A DNA stretch of 64,000 nt from Phyllostachys edulis (lineage: Eukaryota > Streptophyta > Magnoliopsida > Poales > Poaceae). Location of the stretch: contig CM070553.1 in NCBI GenBank assembly GCA_036346405.1, positions 75,022,976-75,086,975 on the forward strand. The letters run 5' to 3'. Each line of letters starts with the position of its first letter. The stretch's first letter is position 1. Shown here piece by piece: positions 31,944 through 44,060 of the stretch. The notes below the pieces were generated by a model. The model was not told the DNA's origin. It worked only from the letters and a program-made list of their open reading frames with translations, and made no database searches. Both the position numbers and the translations under genes were made by a program.

Positions 31944-34900
31944 AGTGACCTATCACTTTCCCAACGGCTCTGTGCCTGTGCGCATTTAATGCGTGTCAGT
32001 CTTTCCGCCCCCTAGGCCATGCCCTAGCCTACTCCCCGTCACCTCCATGTCCTGTCCAAGCCATGGACCGAGCCATGGGCTAAGTTCACCATGGAACTTA
32101 GCCCTAGCTCATGAGCTCTGCCTCCCTGACTTATAAGACCTCCCTTGGTTCTCCCCCTTGGCTTCTTTTACACACTTCACCCTTGCTCTCGGTTCTGGAG
32201 AGCTCAAAACACTCAGACCTCCTTGGCCGCCATTGGAGCACCTTGGAGCTCCTCGGTGCATTGAGTACTCCATTGGCTCCCTCACTAAACCTCTTGCTCC
32301 ATTTTGCTCCTCTGACCTCCTGGAGTTTTAAACCCTAACTTAAGCTTGGGTTGACCTCTTCAGGAACGGGCTAAAGTGGACTTGGAGCTTTTGGCCGTGG
32401 AGCTCATTGTCTTCACCATCGCCGGTCCTCCTCTCCTCCAACCTCCGCGGCACCTTCAAGACCTCCAGGTAACCTCCTGGTAGTCCTTAGTTGCTGGGTA
32501 CCTGCATGTATGGTTGTTGCGGAGCTTTACTTCAATTTTTGCTCTTGGCCGTGTGCTTCTGCGTCGTCCTCTCCGGCTCGTCGCCGTTCAAGGCCACCCC
32601 CGCCACCAGGAATGGTCCCAGTGTGTGTGCAACACTATTGCGCACACATTGATGTCCTTGGATGTCGCCGGCGAGGTCTGTATCGCCGACGATGACCACT
32701 TCTTTGCGTCGGGATTTTGCCGGACGAGTTCGTCCCGCGCTTGTCGTTAGGACATAGATTTGGTTAGTAAATGCTCAATCATTGGGAGCAATTACTGCTG
32801 TCTTAACGCGCCCGGATCTTCTCGTTGTCCCGCGCATTAACTCCTCGCCCGCGCGTGCGCGCGTGCGCTGGGTGTGAGGTCTTGGGCCGTCTCAACGCCC
32901 ACGACCTCCTCCCTGTTCGTGCGCGTGAGGCCCAAATGCGCCGCGCGCGAGCGTGCGTTGCCAGGAGGACATGGACTGTTGGATCCAAGATCAACGGCCC
33001 ATGTTCTCTGGACCTGCGCGAGCGCGAGTGCGCAATGCCGCAGGTCTTGGACCGTTGGATCCAGGATCCATGGCCCACGTCCTCTATCCCCTGCGGGCGT
33101 GTGTGCATTTTCACTGGGAGGTCTTGAGCCATCCGATTTAGAATCAACGGCTCATGTCCTCCCCCTTCGTTATGGTTTTTAGGAATTTCCCGAAGAACTT
33201 ATTTGTGAACTGAAAAAGGTAATGAACTTTGAAAATGCATAACTAATTCATCTTAGCTCCTTTTTAGGTGATTCCAATTTTTTTAGCTCTGGTTTGATCT
33301 GGGCTCTAATCTAAAAATGGTTGTGAGCTCAGTTCAACTACAGAAAATGGGTTTGCAAATTGGTTTAGAAATTAACTTTTAAGGTTGCTCTAAAAATTCA
33401 TTTAACTTGTAAAATGCATAAGTAATTCTCTATAGCTCATTTTTGAGTGAATCCAACTTTGTTGGCTTTCTCTGTTAATGCAATAAATGGTAGATTAGGA
33501 TTTAGGCATGTCACTATTTTTAAAAGAATTGTGGGTGCATTTTAGTTGTGCTCATTTTCATGTCTTTGAAAAATTATAGAAAGTGCATAATAGCTCCAAA
33601 TGAGATGAATCCAATTGGGTTATTCATCTTATGAGGTGCTTATTTTACTGTAAAAATTTCAATTGCACCACCTTTCTAGAAATTTTTGCTAAACAATTTA
33701 ATTTTGTGAATAGTAGCAGATTGCATTTTTAGAGGCTGAGCAGTTTTGTTTTGCTCATATCTTTTGCATTGAGAATCCAAATCAATTGGTTCTTGTTGCT
33801 AAATTCTCTAAAAATCATACTCTTGCTGCTGTAAAAATTTCAGAGCATTTGGAGCAAGTTTTCTGTGCTGTCTTCTTGGTTTTCGTCGTTCTTATCGATT
33901 CTTTTCGCCTTTTCGATTAGGTGTCGACGAGTGTGTTGATCCCGTGAGCGATATTCTGCAGAAAACTGAGCATAACCAGCAAGGCAAGAAGTTTGATCAT
34001 ATCCCATTGTGTCCCATTACTTTAAAGTCTAATACCTTGTTTAACTTGTATGTATGCATTGCTATTTTGTTGTTAAATGATATCGTTTAGTGATCCTATA
34101 GATGCATATCCTGTAGGTAAATGTTCATTCTCTACTACTAAGCCTAGGACTACCTTGCTGTGATGTAGAGTTCGTTGGATGAGCTCTCATCACTTAGTAG
34201 ATCACGTGTTGGTATGCTTAGAAATGCTTAGAACGGTAGATATGGGCGGTTGTCGACATTATGTCGATGACCTTGGTCACACAAAAATTATTATTCCATT
34301 ATGTCCATCTTGTGCTTTGTTAATTTGTAAAGTCAAAACAAAACTAAAAATGAAAACTATTTGGACTTGGGCACAATGGATGATGGTGTGATTGTTGGGT
34401 TGTGGAATGGTGCCTAAGTCAACAAGGACCGAACATCTTGTTACACCAAACCAAGCATTTTTGCGTGCTAACCATACGAGGGGGATATGGGACCTCTCTT
34501 GGCTAAGTACTTTGGCGGGTGTTAGCTTCGAGTTGCATGGTGGCCTATTGGGCGAGTAGTAGTGTGGTTATCCACTGCAAGGAGCACTACCCGTATAAGG
34601 GGTTGAGCATCTTTGATGACTTCGCATCAACGTATGGGGCGGTTGTATCCCCATATGGGCAACTCGTGGTTGACACTCAATATTGGAAAGGTCTCATTGG
34701 ACTTAGCTGTGCCGGCACACCAAAGGAAGTGTGCTAATAGCTTGGCGAAAAGACGGTCTAATGTGTGGGTACATTGGTACACCCCTGCAGGGTTAAAACT
34801 ATTCGAATAGCCTTGTCCTAGGTTATGGACACGCTTGGGGAAGTCTTTCGAGAGTTAGACTACAACCTTTAATTAAAACTTGACATGGGTGGTATGAATG

Positions 34901-35611
34901 GGTAATTCATGCTATTGTTGTGGTGGCTATTGGGTTAGTCACTTCCAAGATTGTCGTTGTCATCTATCTATTGTTATTATGTTACTTGTCTCGTTGTTAC
35001 TTGCAAATTAAAAATGAATTGCAAAACTTCTTTGAATCTATTTAAATATTGCAAATGAAAACTTGCTTTATGCTAAAATGAGCCTAAAGCCTTCCACTTA
35101 AATAAAGCTTGCATATAGTTAACTATAGTTCTGTTATACTACACGTCAGTCTTGCGAGTACATTTTTGTACTCATTTGCTTTGCTTAATAACTTTGTTGC
35201 AGAGGAGGTAGAGCCCAAAGGGCTTTACTTTTGTGAGATGTGCTGCGGTTGGGAGTCTAGCTAGGCGGCTTGGTTGGTTGCCTTGTGGGCTAAAGGCAAA
35301 CCTGGTGGCTCTCTTTTGTTTATCGCCATCTTATGGCTTTGCTTCCGCTGTTGTTTATTTTCCCTTAGTTGTATTTGGCCGGTCGGCCCCTTTTGTAATA
35401 ACTCTCTCTATATTATGTATGTCATTGTTTTATTCTAGTTCGTGCTTTGGTTCTATGTCTTGTATGATATTGATGCACGATTTTGTAAAGGGGTGTGTAT
35501 ACTGCATTTCTGGGAAGTATACATATCTCGAAGACATGGGTTATTTTGTTTGTGATGTTAGGGTTAATGGATGACTAAACATTACAAACTAAATAAACCG
35601 GGGTCCTCACA
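31944..35611 (+). mobile_element. Solo LTR E1, right part
   Basis: This continues E1 after the Tat insertion and ends GGGTCCTCACA at 35611, followed by CTAAG. The left flank is CTGAG (18341-18345), so the target duplication survives with one mismatch. Landmarks: TATA-like TTATAAGA at about 32131, an exon-like block 32366-32467, conserved exon 33921-33983, CTATTCGAATAG 34799-34810, hairpin 35156-35173, final exon 35203-35264. Confidence 0.82.
33921..35264 (+). other. Conserved LTR mini-ORF in E1 (exons 33921-33983 and 35203-35264)
   Basis: The first exon follows the acceptor TTTTCGATTAG and reads, in phase 1, VDECVDPVSD...HNQQ, ending CAAG before GCAAG. The second exon follows TTTGTTGCAG and reads EEVEPKGLYFCEM to a TAG at 35262-35264. 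Compare E2 (EDGGELQEPYF) and B (EDGYLYEMPVS). Intron-like span 1.22 kb. Confidence 0.5.
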
Positions 35612-37607
35612 CTAAGCCTGTTGGTTTTCCATTTCTTGCCGAGCTGGTTTGAGTTCTTTTGAGTCTTTTGAAGTTCTTTGGCCTAGTGTGGTTTTGCTTA
35701 TTTGGTTTTTGCGAACGTGTAGATCCTGCGTTTGAGGAAGAGTTCTTGGACCCAGCAGCTTCTACTGAAGGTTCTCCGCTGCTTGACCAAGGCAAGCCAC
35801 AGACCCCCCTCTTGATCATATTGAACCTAGCTTTGCAAATATATTTTGGTTTTACTTTATCATACATGGCTATTTTTATAAGAAATGTTTGGGCTGTAGT
35901 TACTTTCCTACTTGATATTATGCCTCCTTTATAACTTGCTCAAGTCATGTTGTCATGATCACCTTGTAAGCCTTAGATTGGGTATTTAGTTGGTATTCCT
36001 TGTTACTTGCCAACATGAGGCCGTAGGTTTATATATGGCTTTGCTCTAGAAACCATGGTTCTGGTGTATCATGTTTCATCCTTAATAATCTTGACTAATT
36101 GAATTATGGAACCTGTGGTTGGTGCCATTGTTAAGCAACTTTGGTGTGATGCCATTGTTGTGTTGGCTGTGGTGTGAGACCACTTTGTTAAAACTTTTGT
36201 GCCAAGACTGGGTGGTCTTTTGGCAGGGATAATTACAAAATGTTTTTGCTGAGGCAAGAAGGCAGGGAGTGAGTAGTGGGTGCTTTGCACATTGGGGTTG
36301 TGGAAGTCTTGCCTTAGCACAATTAAGGACTCAACTTTGTGTTCTGTTGATCTGGGCCAATCAGTGCAACCACAAGATCATTTTATGGGAATGGTCTGGG
36401 CCGAATAATTAGCAATGAGATGGCTTGGGGCTGTTGTGGATGAGCGTGCTGATTCGTTGGCGCAAGAGGGGGCACCCCATAACCCTGCGGACTTCTAGAC
36501 CAAAGGGGGGGAAATGCAAAACCTTAGCAGGCAGCTCTGAGCCAGTTCAAAGCTTTGTAAAGGCCTTGCCGCGCTCTCTAGACTGCTCACCATCGGAAGT
36601 GAGCAAGGGTCTTTCCGGAACCCGTCCCGCTAGAGAGACCGTGGATTGTGGGTAAAGTTGTACACCTCTGCAGAGTGTAAGATCTATTCGAATAGCCAAG
36701 TCCTTGGTCATGGACATGCCCGGTGAAAATGGTGCAAGGGGTAGTGCTTGTAAACTTGGTCTTCCCTGGACACTTCTATGAGAGGCCGTGGCTTTGCCTC
36801 GAAGAGACCTTGGCCGGCTTTAGAGGGGTCATGGCTGGCTCGAGATGTGGTCCAGGGGCTGGTTTTGAGCTCTAGAGTTGGTGCTCTAAAGGGGCCATGG
36901 GAGAGGTCTTGGTCATGGGTGTGACCGGACCTCCCCCATTTGGTTGTGGATATGAGTTGGTGCTCACTCCATCTTTTCAAAAATCAAATGTATTATGTAC
37001 TACTGTTTTTAACTTGCTGCTTTCCAATCTACCTATGTTATTGCTATCAAAACTTAGCTTTGCGCAATCTAACCATACAGCTCGCATTTGGTAAGTCTTT
37101 GCATGAATATTACTTGCATAAATGCTCCCTGTGTCTTGCTGAGTACATTCAAAGTACTCATGGCTTTAAGCCCTATGTCAAAGCAGATTTTGAAGATGAT
37201 CAAGTGCAGGGCAGTGCAGACCTCTTTGAGGAGGAGTTCTACGACGATCTAGCTGCCTAGGACGTCCTCCACCCGACAGCCTGTGGGCTTGCCGGATGGC
37301 CTCTGCGTGCTTTTGGTGCTTTTGCTTTAGAGCTCCTTTGTTGCCAGTTGTAAGTCTTTGTCGCTCTTGTAAGCCGGTTTGGCAGACCTCTTGTAACCAA
37401 GCTTGACCATAAGGTCCCATTTAATATTAAGTTTAATTTGTCTGCTTCATCTTTGTTTGACCTTGTGGTTGTGATATTATCTTGTGTTTCTGTCGGACCT
37501 CCCTGATGGTATACCAAGAGGTGCTACCGGCCGGTTGTGGTATGCCCATTCAAAAAAAAATGGTCCTCCCGGACCTTTGCTGTATATCACAGGGTGGGTC
37601 GTCACAA
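35612..37607 (+). mobile_element. LTR F, right part (R-U5)
   Basis: This continues F after E1 and ends TATCACAGGGTGGGTCGTCACA at 37607, matching the U5 end of C read in reverse. It contains the conserved exon 35723-35791, CTATTCGAATAG 36684-36695, hairpin 37140-37160 and final exon 37187-37260. No primer site follows 37607, so F is a solo LTR or a 3' LTR. The next bases ATAAG would be its right target duplication. Confidence 0.78.
35723..37260 (+). other. Conserved LTR mini-ORF in F (exons 35723-35791 and 37187-37260)
   Basis: First exon after GAACGTGTAG: phase 1, PAFEEEFLDPAASTEGSPLL, ending GACCAAG before GCAAG. Second exon after AAAGCAG: DFEDDQVQGSADLFEEEF..., TAG at 37258-37260. Both exons are strongly acidic and uninterrupted. 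This is the clearest coding-like example in the window. Confidence 0.55.
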
Positions 37608-37874
37608 TAAGCTTAAGGAATTCCACAAATTGTTCACTTAAACTGCATGCTCCTTCTCTGCCCACATCAATTGGATTCTCAAACCAATCAATACTTTTTA
37701 ATCCAATCAACCTGAAATCATTTCCAAGATCACTTAAATCCAAATTTTGAAAAGAAAGTTCCCCCGAAAGTCTTCTTTTAAACCACCATCTTCAATTTGA
37801 TCCACCCATCGCTTGTCACCAACTATCCAGTAGTTTGTTTTTAAATCGATTCTACCATCAAGAGTAAACCTCAA
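37608..37874 (-). pseudogene. Unrecognised exon-like coding fragment abutting LTR F
   Basis: The minus strand from 37874 reads LRFTLDGRIDLKTNYWIVGD, then KRWVDQIEDGGLKEDF. After a one-base length change in a G run near 37770 it continues LDLSDLGNDFRLIGLK, SIDWFENPIDVGREGAC and SLSEQFVEFLKL up to 37613. Balanced amino-acid use and a single slip at a homopolymer suggest real coding sequence. It ends exactly where LTR F ends, so F probably inserted into it. I do not recognise the family. It may be a host gene fragment, a captured gene or another transposon's gene. Confidence 0.45.
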
Positions 37875-38423
37875 ACATATAATCCATATTCTGATCAAGA
37901 TATATAAATAAACCAGCTAAGATTCTTTCCAAATTCTGATTCTTGATTCACTCATATCCTACTAAGTCCAGTAAAACTCACATACTCAGATCCAAGCTCC
38001 CAACCAAACTTTGCATTTTACTCCGGATTCAAGGGTAATCTAATACCTTTCAAAAATCAATTCAAGATTTCACAATCCTATATCCTCCAGGATCCATTAG
38101 AACTTTGCTCCCAGATCATCTTTTAGGGCATAATCTGCATTAACCCACCAATCTGCTCTTAGTTAAACCATTCGCAATGAGAGCATAACCATCGATATAC
38201 TCCAGAATCCACTAGAGCTTTTCATAGCGAGGAATCCTCAGATCTTTAATCCTCAAGATTGGATCCAAAAAGGCTTCTCCCAAGCTACCTGGCTTGGCAT
38301 CCATTGAACTGGTTATCCTTGCAAGCATAGCTCTTGAGAACTCGGTGTGCTGCAGGCTGCACCAACTGCACCAACTTCTCGGGGCTTTCAGCATATGAAT
38401 ATGAGGGCTCGATCCTATAGAAA
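37875..38423. other. AT-rich stretch of unknown origin
   Basis: The sequence is about 550 bp of AT-rich DNA with no GGAGGTC repeats, unlike its neighbours. A minus-strand frame at 38212-38394 (DAKPGSLGEAFLDPILRIKD) could be another exon of the gene at 37608-37874, with the AT-rich part as intron. I see nothing else in it. Confidence 0.35.
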
Positions 38424-38693
38424 TTGTTGAGATAAGGAGGTCAAATTGAGCTCAAAAATAGAGTTCTAGAAGGGGTAAGATTCAAGAATCTAAGAAGGGA
38501 GATAAGAGAAAAATATATTAAGAGAAGAAAAGAATGAGACAAGATGAGATTAGAGCAAAACAAGATAAGAGAAGAACCACTAATCAGGTTTTCAAGTTGG
38601 TTTGATTTAGAAGATAATTTTTGAAACTGACTAAAACGACCAAGCTAACTAAGGTTACGTCTTGCAGTCGATATGGAGCTCTGATACCATCCT
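38424..38693 (-). mobile_element. Element D leader with tRNA-iMet primer site
   Basis: Diverged copy of the C leader (2859-3135, 9265-9539), including the primer site complement GCTCTGATACCA at 38678-38689 next to the LTR end. Similarity stops near 38410-38424, about where the extra C leader fragment also stops. No gag follows. Confidence 0.7.
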
Positions 38694-39149
38694 TGTAAGG
38701 ACCTCCTCGGAATAAGCTTGGAACCAACCGATTTTTTTTTTGAGCTGCGGTACTACCGCACGGAGGAGCGGTAGTACCGCTCGGTTCAGCCCGAGGGGAG
38801 GTCCTCCAGGACATCCCAGGAGATCTTCAAGACCTCCCGGAGGTCTAGGCCTGCCAGGACCTCCCAGGAGATCTTCAGGACCTCCCAGGAGATCTTAGCC
38901 TCTGTGCACTGAGCCAGTCCCAGGAATCTAAGCCAGCTCGCACAGACCAACAATGGTGTGATCAAATCCATACAACAACTGGAAAGAAGCAAAAGAGGAA
39001 TTAACATATATTATTAAAGACCTTACGGTCAAGCTTCTTACAGGGGTTTGCCACCAGGGCTTACAAAAGGAGCACTTTGCAGCAAACACAAAAATCAAAC
39101 GAACAGGTCCAACCGATCAGCCCACAGGCTATCGAGTCGAGGATGTCCC

Positions 39150-40652
39150 CTAGCGCGCAAGGCCCTCAAAGACCTCTTCTTCGTGGAGCTTTGAGCTCCC
39201 TGGAACTCCCTGAGCTGCTGATTAAAATAGAGGGCACAAACCATGAGTACTTTTGAATGTACTCAGCAAACCGTTGGGAAATGAATGCAATGAATATTCA
39301 TGAAGGGCTTGCCAAAAGAGAGCTATATGGTTAGTTGCAGAAAGCCATTTTTGACAGTAAATAACATGTACAGATTGCAAAGCTCAAATTGAAAACAATA
39401 ATACATAAATACATTTGTTTGAAAGGAGGGAGTGAGCACCAGCTCACTTCCAAAGCCACTTAGGGGAGGTCTGGTCGCACCCACGACCTGGACCTCTCCC
39501 AAGACCTCTCTGAAGCACCCACTCCAGCTCCACACCCAGCCCCTAGACCTCATCTCGAGCCAGCCATGACCCCTCTAATGCCGGCCAAGGTCTCTTCGAG
39601 GCAAAGCCACGGCCTCTCGCAGAGGCGCCCAGGGCCACATTTATAAAGTCTACCCTTTTGCTCCACTTCTCTGGGAGATGTCCATAACCAAGGACTTGGC
39701 TATTCGAATAGATTTAAAGCTCTGTAGAGGTGTAAAACTTTACCCACAATCCATGATCTCTTTAGCGGGACGGGTTCCGGACAGACCCTTGCTCACTTCC
39801 GAAGGTGAGCAGTCTAGAGAGCGTAGTAAGGCCTGTACAAAGCTTTGATCTAGCTCGGGGCTGCCTGCTAAGGTTTCGCTTCCGGTTGGGTTGCAAATGC
39901 CACCAGATTCGTGCCCCCTCTTGTGCCATGCGATACAGCTCGCTCAACCAAACATCTCCCAGCCATCTCATTGCTAATTATTCGGCCCAAGCCATCCCCA
40001 TAAAATGACCTTGTGGTTGCACGGATTACCCGGATCCACAGACACAAAATTAAGTCCTTAATCCACTCAGGCAAGGCAACCTCATCCCATTGTGCATATG
40101 GCACCCCCTTTACTGCACGATCACTTGCCCGAGTGTGAAAACAACTTGGGTTCAACCCGGCCACTGGACCACCCAGTCCTAGCACTGAAAATTTTAACAA
40201 GGTGGCCTCGCACTACTAAAGACACAACTGGGGCATTACACCACAGTTGCACAATAGTGGCACCAACCACGGTTCCATAGTTCAATTAGTCAAGATTATT
40301 AACTGATGAGGCATGATTCACCCGACCCACGGTTCTACAGCAAGGCTAAGCATAATCTTACAGTCCCATGTTGGCAATACCAAGCAATACCAACTAAAAT
40401 ACCCGATCTAAGGTGTCCAGAGGAGATCATGTCAACATGTCAAGTTCAAGTATCCAAGGAGGCGTAATGTCAAGTAGGAGAATAGCTACTGCCCAAACCA
40501 GTTCTATAAAAATAGCCATTCAAGTTTAACCAATTAAAATACTTTTGTAAAATGGGATCAAGATGATAAAGGGATTCCACGACTTGCCTCTGTTTATGAG
40601 CAAAGCTTCGGTTGAGGGCTTGATCCTCGAGCTCTCTAGCAAAAACCAAGAT
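39150..40652 (-). other. Conserved LTR mini-ORF in D (exons 40588-40652 and 39150-39214)
   Basis: On the minus strand the first exon follows GAACGTGTAG and ends before GCAAG. Phase 1 is closed by a TAG, but an adjacent frame keeps KPSTEALL, similar to STEGSPLL in F, so a small indel is likely. The final exon follows AATCAGCAG and reads GVPGSSKLHEEEVFEGLAR to TAG 39150-39152, fully open. Confidence 0.42.
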
Positions 40653-41499
40653 CTACACGTTCGCCAAAAGAAACCAAATAAGCAAAGAAACTCGAAGAAA
40701 CCAAAAGAACTTACTTAAAACGAAGAGAGAGGAGGTCCACTAAGGAGGGGAGGTCCCTAGAGAGGGAGGTCCAAACCCAAGGAGGTCCAAACCAAAGGAG
40801 CTTGGGGAGCTCACCAAGACAGGGAGAAACCGTGGGAGAGGTTAGAGTGAGGAACAAGGAGGAAGTGGATGCCCCTGGTGCTCTATTTAAAGGAGAAGGA
40901 GAATAGAAGCACCACCAAAAGGAAAAGACCAGGTTCATGGTATTGGTACAAAAGGCACACTGTTAGCAAGCACAACAAAGGACTAAAATAGGCAAAAGAG
41001 GTGACAAAAAGTCGAAATGGGTACAAAGGAAAGGACAAAATTTTAATGTGACTTCAACCTACATCAAATGCGCTTAAGAACCTGAGGCAAGGGGTCCTGA
41101 AGAGGTTAGGACCCAGGGGGAGGTCGAAGGGGACGACACGACCCACAGGGGAGGTCATGGCCAACTAGGGTAGTCTTTACAAAAAGGCCACGGGAGGTCT
41201 GAGAGGACAAGGAGACCCAAAGGACGGGGAGGTCCTGTGGGGAGGAGGTCCCGAAGGGGAGGTCCTGAGGACAGGGAAAGACGTCTCGAGGAGATCCCGA
41301 AGACAAGCAAGTCTAGTGGAGGTACTGAAGGCAAAGTGGTCTTTAGGACAAGGAGGTCCTAGAGACAAAGGGGCGGTCTTGAGGACAGGGGGTCCTAAAG
41401 ACAGCAAGGAGGTCTTGAGGATGGGGGAGGGGGTCCTAAAAGACCGCAGGGAGGTCCGAAGAGAAAAGGGAAAGAGAGGAGGTCTAAACACAAGGAGGA

Positions 41500-41890
41500 G
41501 GAGGAGGAGGTCTAGACCTCAAAGGTTGAAACACCGAGAGGGGGGGGGGAGGTCTAGATTACAAAGAGATCTAAACCTCACAGGAGGTCCAAACACAAGG
41601 GGGGTCTGAAACTACGAGCAGGTCCAAACACAAGGGAGGTCTGAACCTGTGAGGAGGTCTAAACACAAGGGAGGTCTGAACCTATGAGGAGGTCCAAACA
41701 CAAGGGAGGTCTGAACCTACGAGGTGGTCGAAACACAAGGGACGTCTGAACCTACGAGGAGGTCCAAACACAAGGGAGGTCTGAACCTACGAGGAGGTCC
41801 AAACACTAGGGAGGTCTGAACCTACGGGGAGGTCCAAACACAAGGGAGGACTGAACCTACGAGGAGGTCCAAACACAAGGGAGGTCTTTA
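41500..41890 (-). repeat. 33-bp GGAGGTC tandem array in D
   Basis: About nine copies of GGAGGTCCAAACACAAG plus GGAGGTCTGAACCTAC (near 33 bp) are present. It is the D counterpart of the 36-bp array in C, with the same half-unit plan but a shorter spacer. Confidence 0.9.
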
Positions 41891-42214
41891 CAAAAAGGGG
41901 TAACAAAGGAGGTCACATCCAAAGAGGGAAGGTTGTGGCCTAAAAGGGGAGATCCTGACCATAGGAGATGATCTGGACTAGGAGGGTGGTCGTTACAAAA
42001 AGACCAGCAAGGATCGAGGAGGTGGTCCTTGCAAACAGCCAGGAAGAGGTCCTGGGAACAAAAGAAAAACGTGCAGCAAAGCAGGGCCGTCCGATCAAGA
42101 TCGGATGGCTCGGATAGTGTGCGACCGCGCAAAGAGAGAGAAAAGTGAGTTGACCAGAGGCGCGGCTCAAAGGAGGACGTGGAGATCAGAACCAAAGGCT
42201 AGTACTGACCGCGA

Positions 42215-42539
42215 GATCTACAAGGGGAGGTCCTGGACGGTTAAGATCTCACAAGGGGAGGTCCTAACGGTCAAATCTAACAAGGGGGAGGTCTGACCGG
42301 TTAAGATCTCCAAAGGGGAGGTCTTAACGGTTAGATCTAACAAGGGGGAGGTCTTAACGGTTAAGATCTCCAAAGGGGAGGTCCTAACGGTTAGATCTAA
42401 TAGGGGGGGGGTCTGAACGGTTAAGATCTCCGAAGGGGAGGTCCTAACAGTCAGATCTAACAACGGGGAGGTCTGAACGGTTAAGATCTCCAAAGGGGAG
42501 GTCCTAATGGTCATATCTAACAAGGGGGAGGTCTGAACG
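42215..42539 (-). repeat. ~60-bp AGATCT/GGAGGTC tandem array in D, interrupted by E2
   Basis: Five copies of GGTCTGAACGGTTAAG, ATCTCCAAAGGGGAG, GTCCTAACGGTCAG, ATCTAACAAGGGG; one more copy continues at 47886-47960 on the far side of E2. The uninterrupted register across the gap confirms that E2 is an insertion. Confidence 0.92.
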
Positions 42540-43079
42540 TGTAACATCCCAACTGTGTAAACAGGGTTTGTTCAAATATAATTAAGGTGTAGAAATTAAA
42601 ACTTTTTCTCACACCTTGAAAACCCCTAATCTTTCATGTAATTCTTGTCCAAGAGTTGTGTAATCCAAAAACATAAGCTCTTGTTGACCAAAAGTCAAAC
42701 TCATTTTCCAATTGTCTAAATCTTATGCCAAACATTTGGAAATATTTTTCCTTGGTCCTAAAACTGATGTGGGACCCCTCTGAAAAATATCACAAGTTGT
42801 AAAACTTGTTTGGTAAATTTTGGAGGTAAAACAAATCCTTGAACAACCTTCATGAATTTCCTGAGAAAAATGCATTGCATAATAACCTCTGGAAATTTTA
42901 TGCAAGGTTAATCTCATTGTCAGCAAGCTCCAGTTAAAATTTCATCAAATTTGGAGTTCATTTGCTATCACAAATAATTCTGCTAAGTTTCAGCTGTTAA
43001 AAACTAAATTTAAAAGCCTACACTGTTCCTTGGGCTAGCCACTTTGCAAAGCTGGTCCAGCCCAACCATGTCTGCACTT

Positions 43080-44060
43080 CAGCAGACCTCCTTCTCCACC
43101 TTGAGCAGGTCGCAGCCGTTGGATTTACATCCAACCGCCACGACCTCCTCCTCAGCTAACGCAGCCAAGTCCTCCCCACTCACATGAGGTCATCGCCCTT
43201 GGATCAACGATCCATGGCCATGACCTCCCCTCGCGCTCAAACTACTCAGACCTCCCCTTTTTCACTCACTTGAGGTCGTAGCCGTTGGATCCAATCCAAA
43301 GGCCACGACCTCCTCTGCAAACCATCGCTGCGTGGATCATCCCACCTTGTTGAGGTCGTAGCCCTTGGATCCAAGATCCATGGCCATGACCTCCCCTCAC
43401 TGTTAAACTAAGCAAACCTCCCACCTAACCGAGGTCGTAGCCGTTGGATCAGATCCAACAGCCCACGACCTCCCTCCGCCGCAATTCATCGCACCAGACC
43501 TCCCCATCTCGTGTTGTGCACCGTTGGATTAAAATCCACATCACGACCTCCTCCTTGTCTTATGCGCATCGAGATCTCACAAGACGTGAGGTCGCTGTTC
43601 TTAGATCTAAATCTAATGGCCATGACCTCCCTTGTGTGTTGCGCAAGCTCAAGACCTCCTTTGCGCCACGCCTTGAGGCTCAGACCTCCTGCCTTGATCA
43701 CCACCGTTGGATCAAAATCCAAAGGTCTTGACCTCCCTCGCGCTTCACGCAAAGCCTCAGACCTCCCTTTGGTTGTGTGCCCTTGGATTCAGATCCAAAG
43801 GCCATGACCTCCCCCTCATGCTCTTAAGTTCATGTGCGGTTAAGACCTCACAGGAGGTCCGCACCGTTGGATTGAGATCCAACACCTTGGACCTCCTAAT
43901 CCCATTTTCCACGTGCGCTTACACATTAAGGAAATCGGAGGGCTACGACCTTCCCATCCTTGATCGTGTGGCTGGGACCTCCTCCCAGTCATTTAGGCGT
44001 AACGGTTCAAAAACCACATCGGAGGGCCAGGACCTCCCCGTGGGCTTATCCAATGGTCAA
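43080..44060 (+). repeat. Palindrome array in the U3 of E2
   Basis: About fourteen degenerate units of 60-75 bp, each with GTTGGAT-N(2-6)-ATCCAA followed by CCACGACCTCC. E1 has the same array at 18880-19745. Each unit can form a short hairpin or a dimeric binding site. Confidence 0.8.

Larger units (their letters stand above)
38694..42539 (-). mobile_element. Element D LTR, part 1 (U5-R and part of U3)
   Basis: Minus-strand 5' LTR of a C-like element. Plus-strand start TGTAAGGACCTCC at 38694 (minus end GGTCCTTACA). It contains palindromes 38747-38782, final exon 39150-39214, hairpin 39244-39265, CTATTCGAATAG 39700-39711, conserved exon 40588-40652, a TATA-like TTTAAATA at 40884-40891 and U3 arrays from 41500. 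It is interrupted by E2 and resumes at 47891. Without E2 the LTR is about 4.9 kb. Confidence 0.82.

Noticed and set aside
32825..33182. GC-rich open frames on both strands with Arg/Ala-rich products
   Set aside because: They lie in degenerate GC-rich palindrome repeats of LTR E1 and have no conserved counterpart in E2.
41580..41890. CRISPR-like regular repeats
   Set aside because: The units are head-to-tail without unique spacers, inside a plant LTR; a tandem array, not CRISPR.
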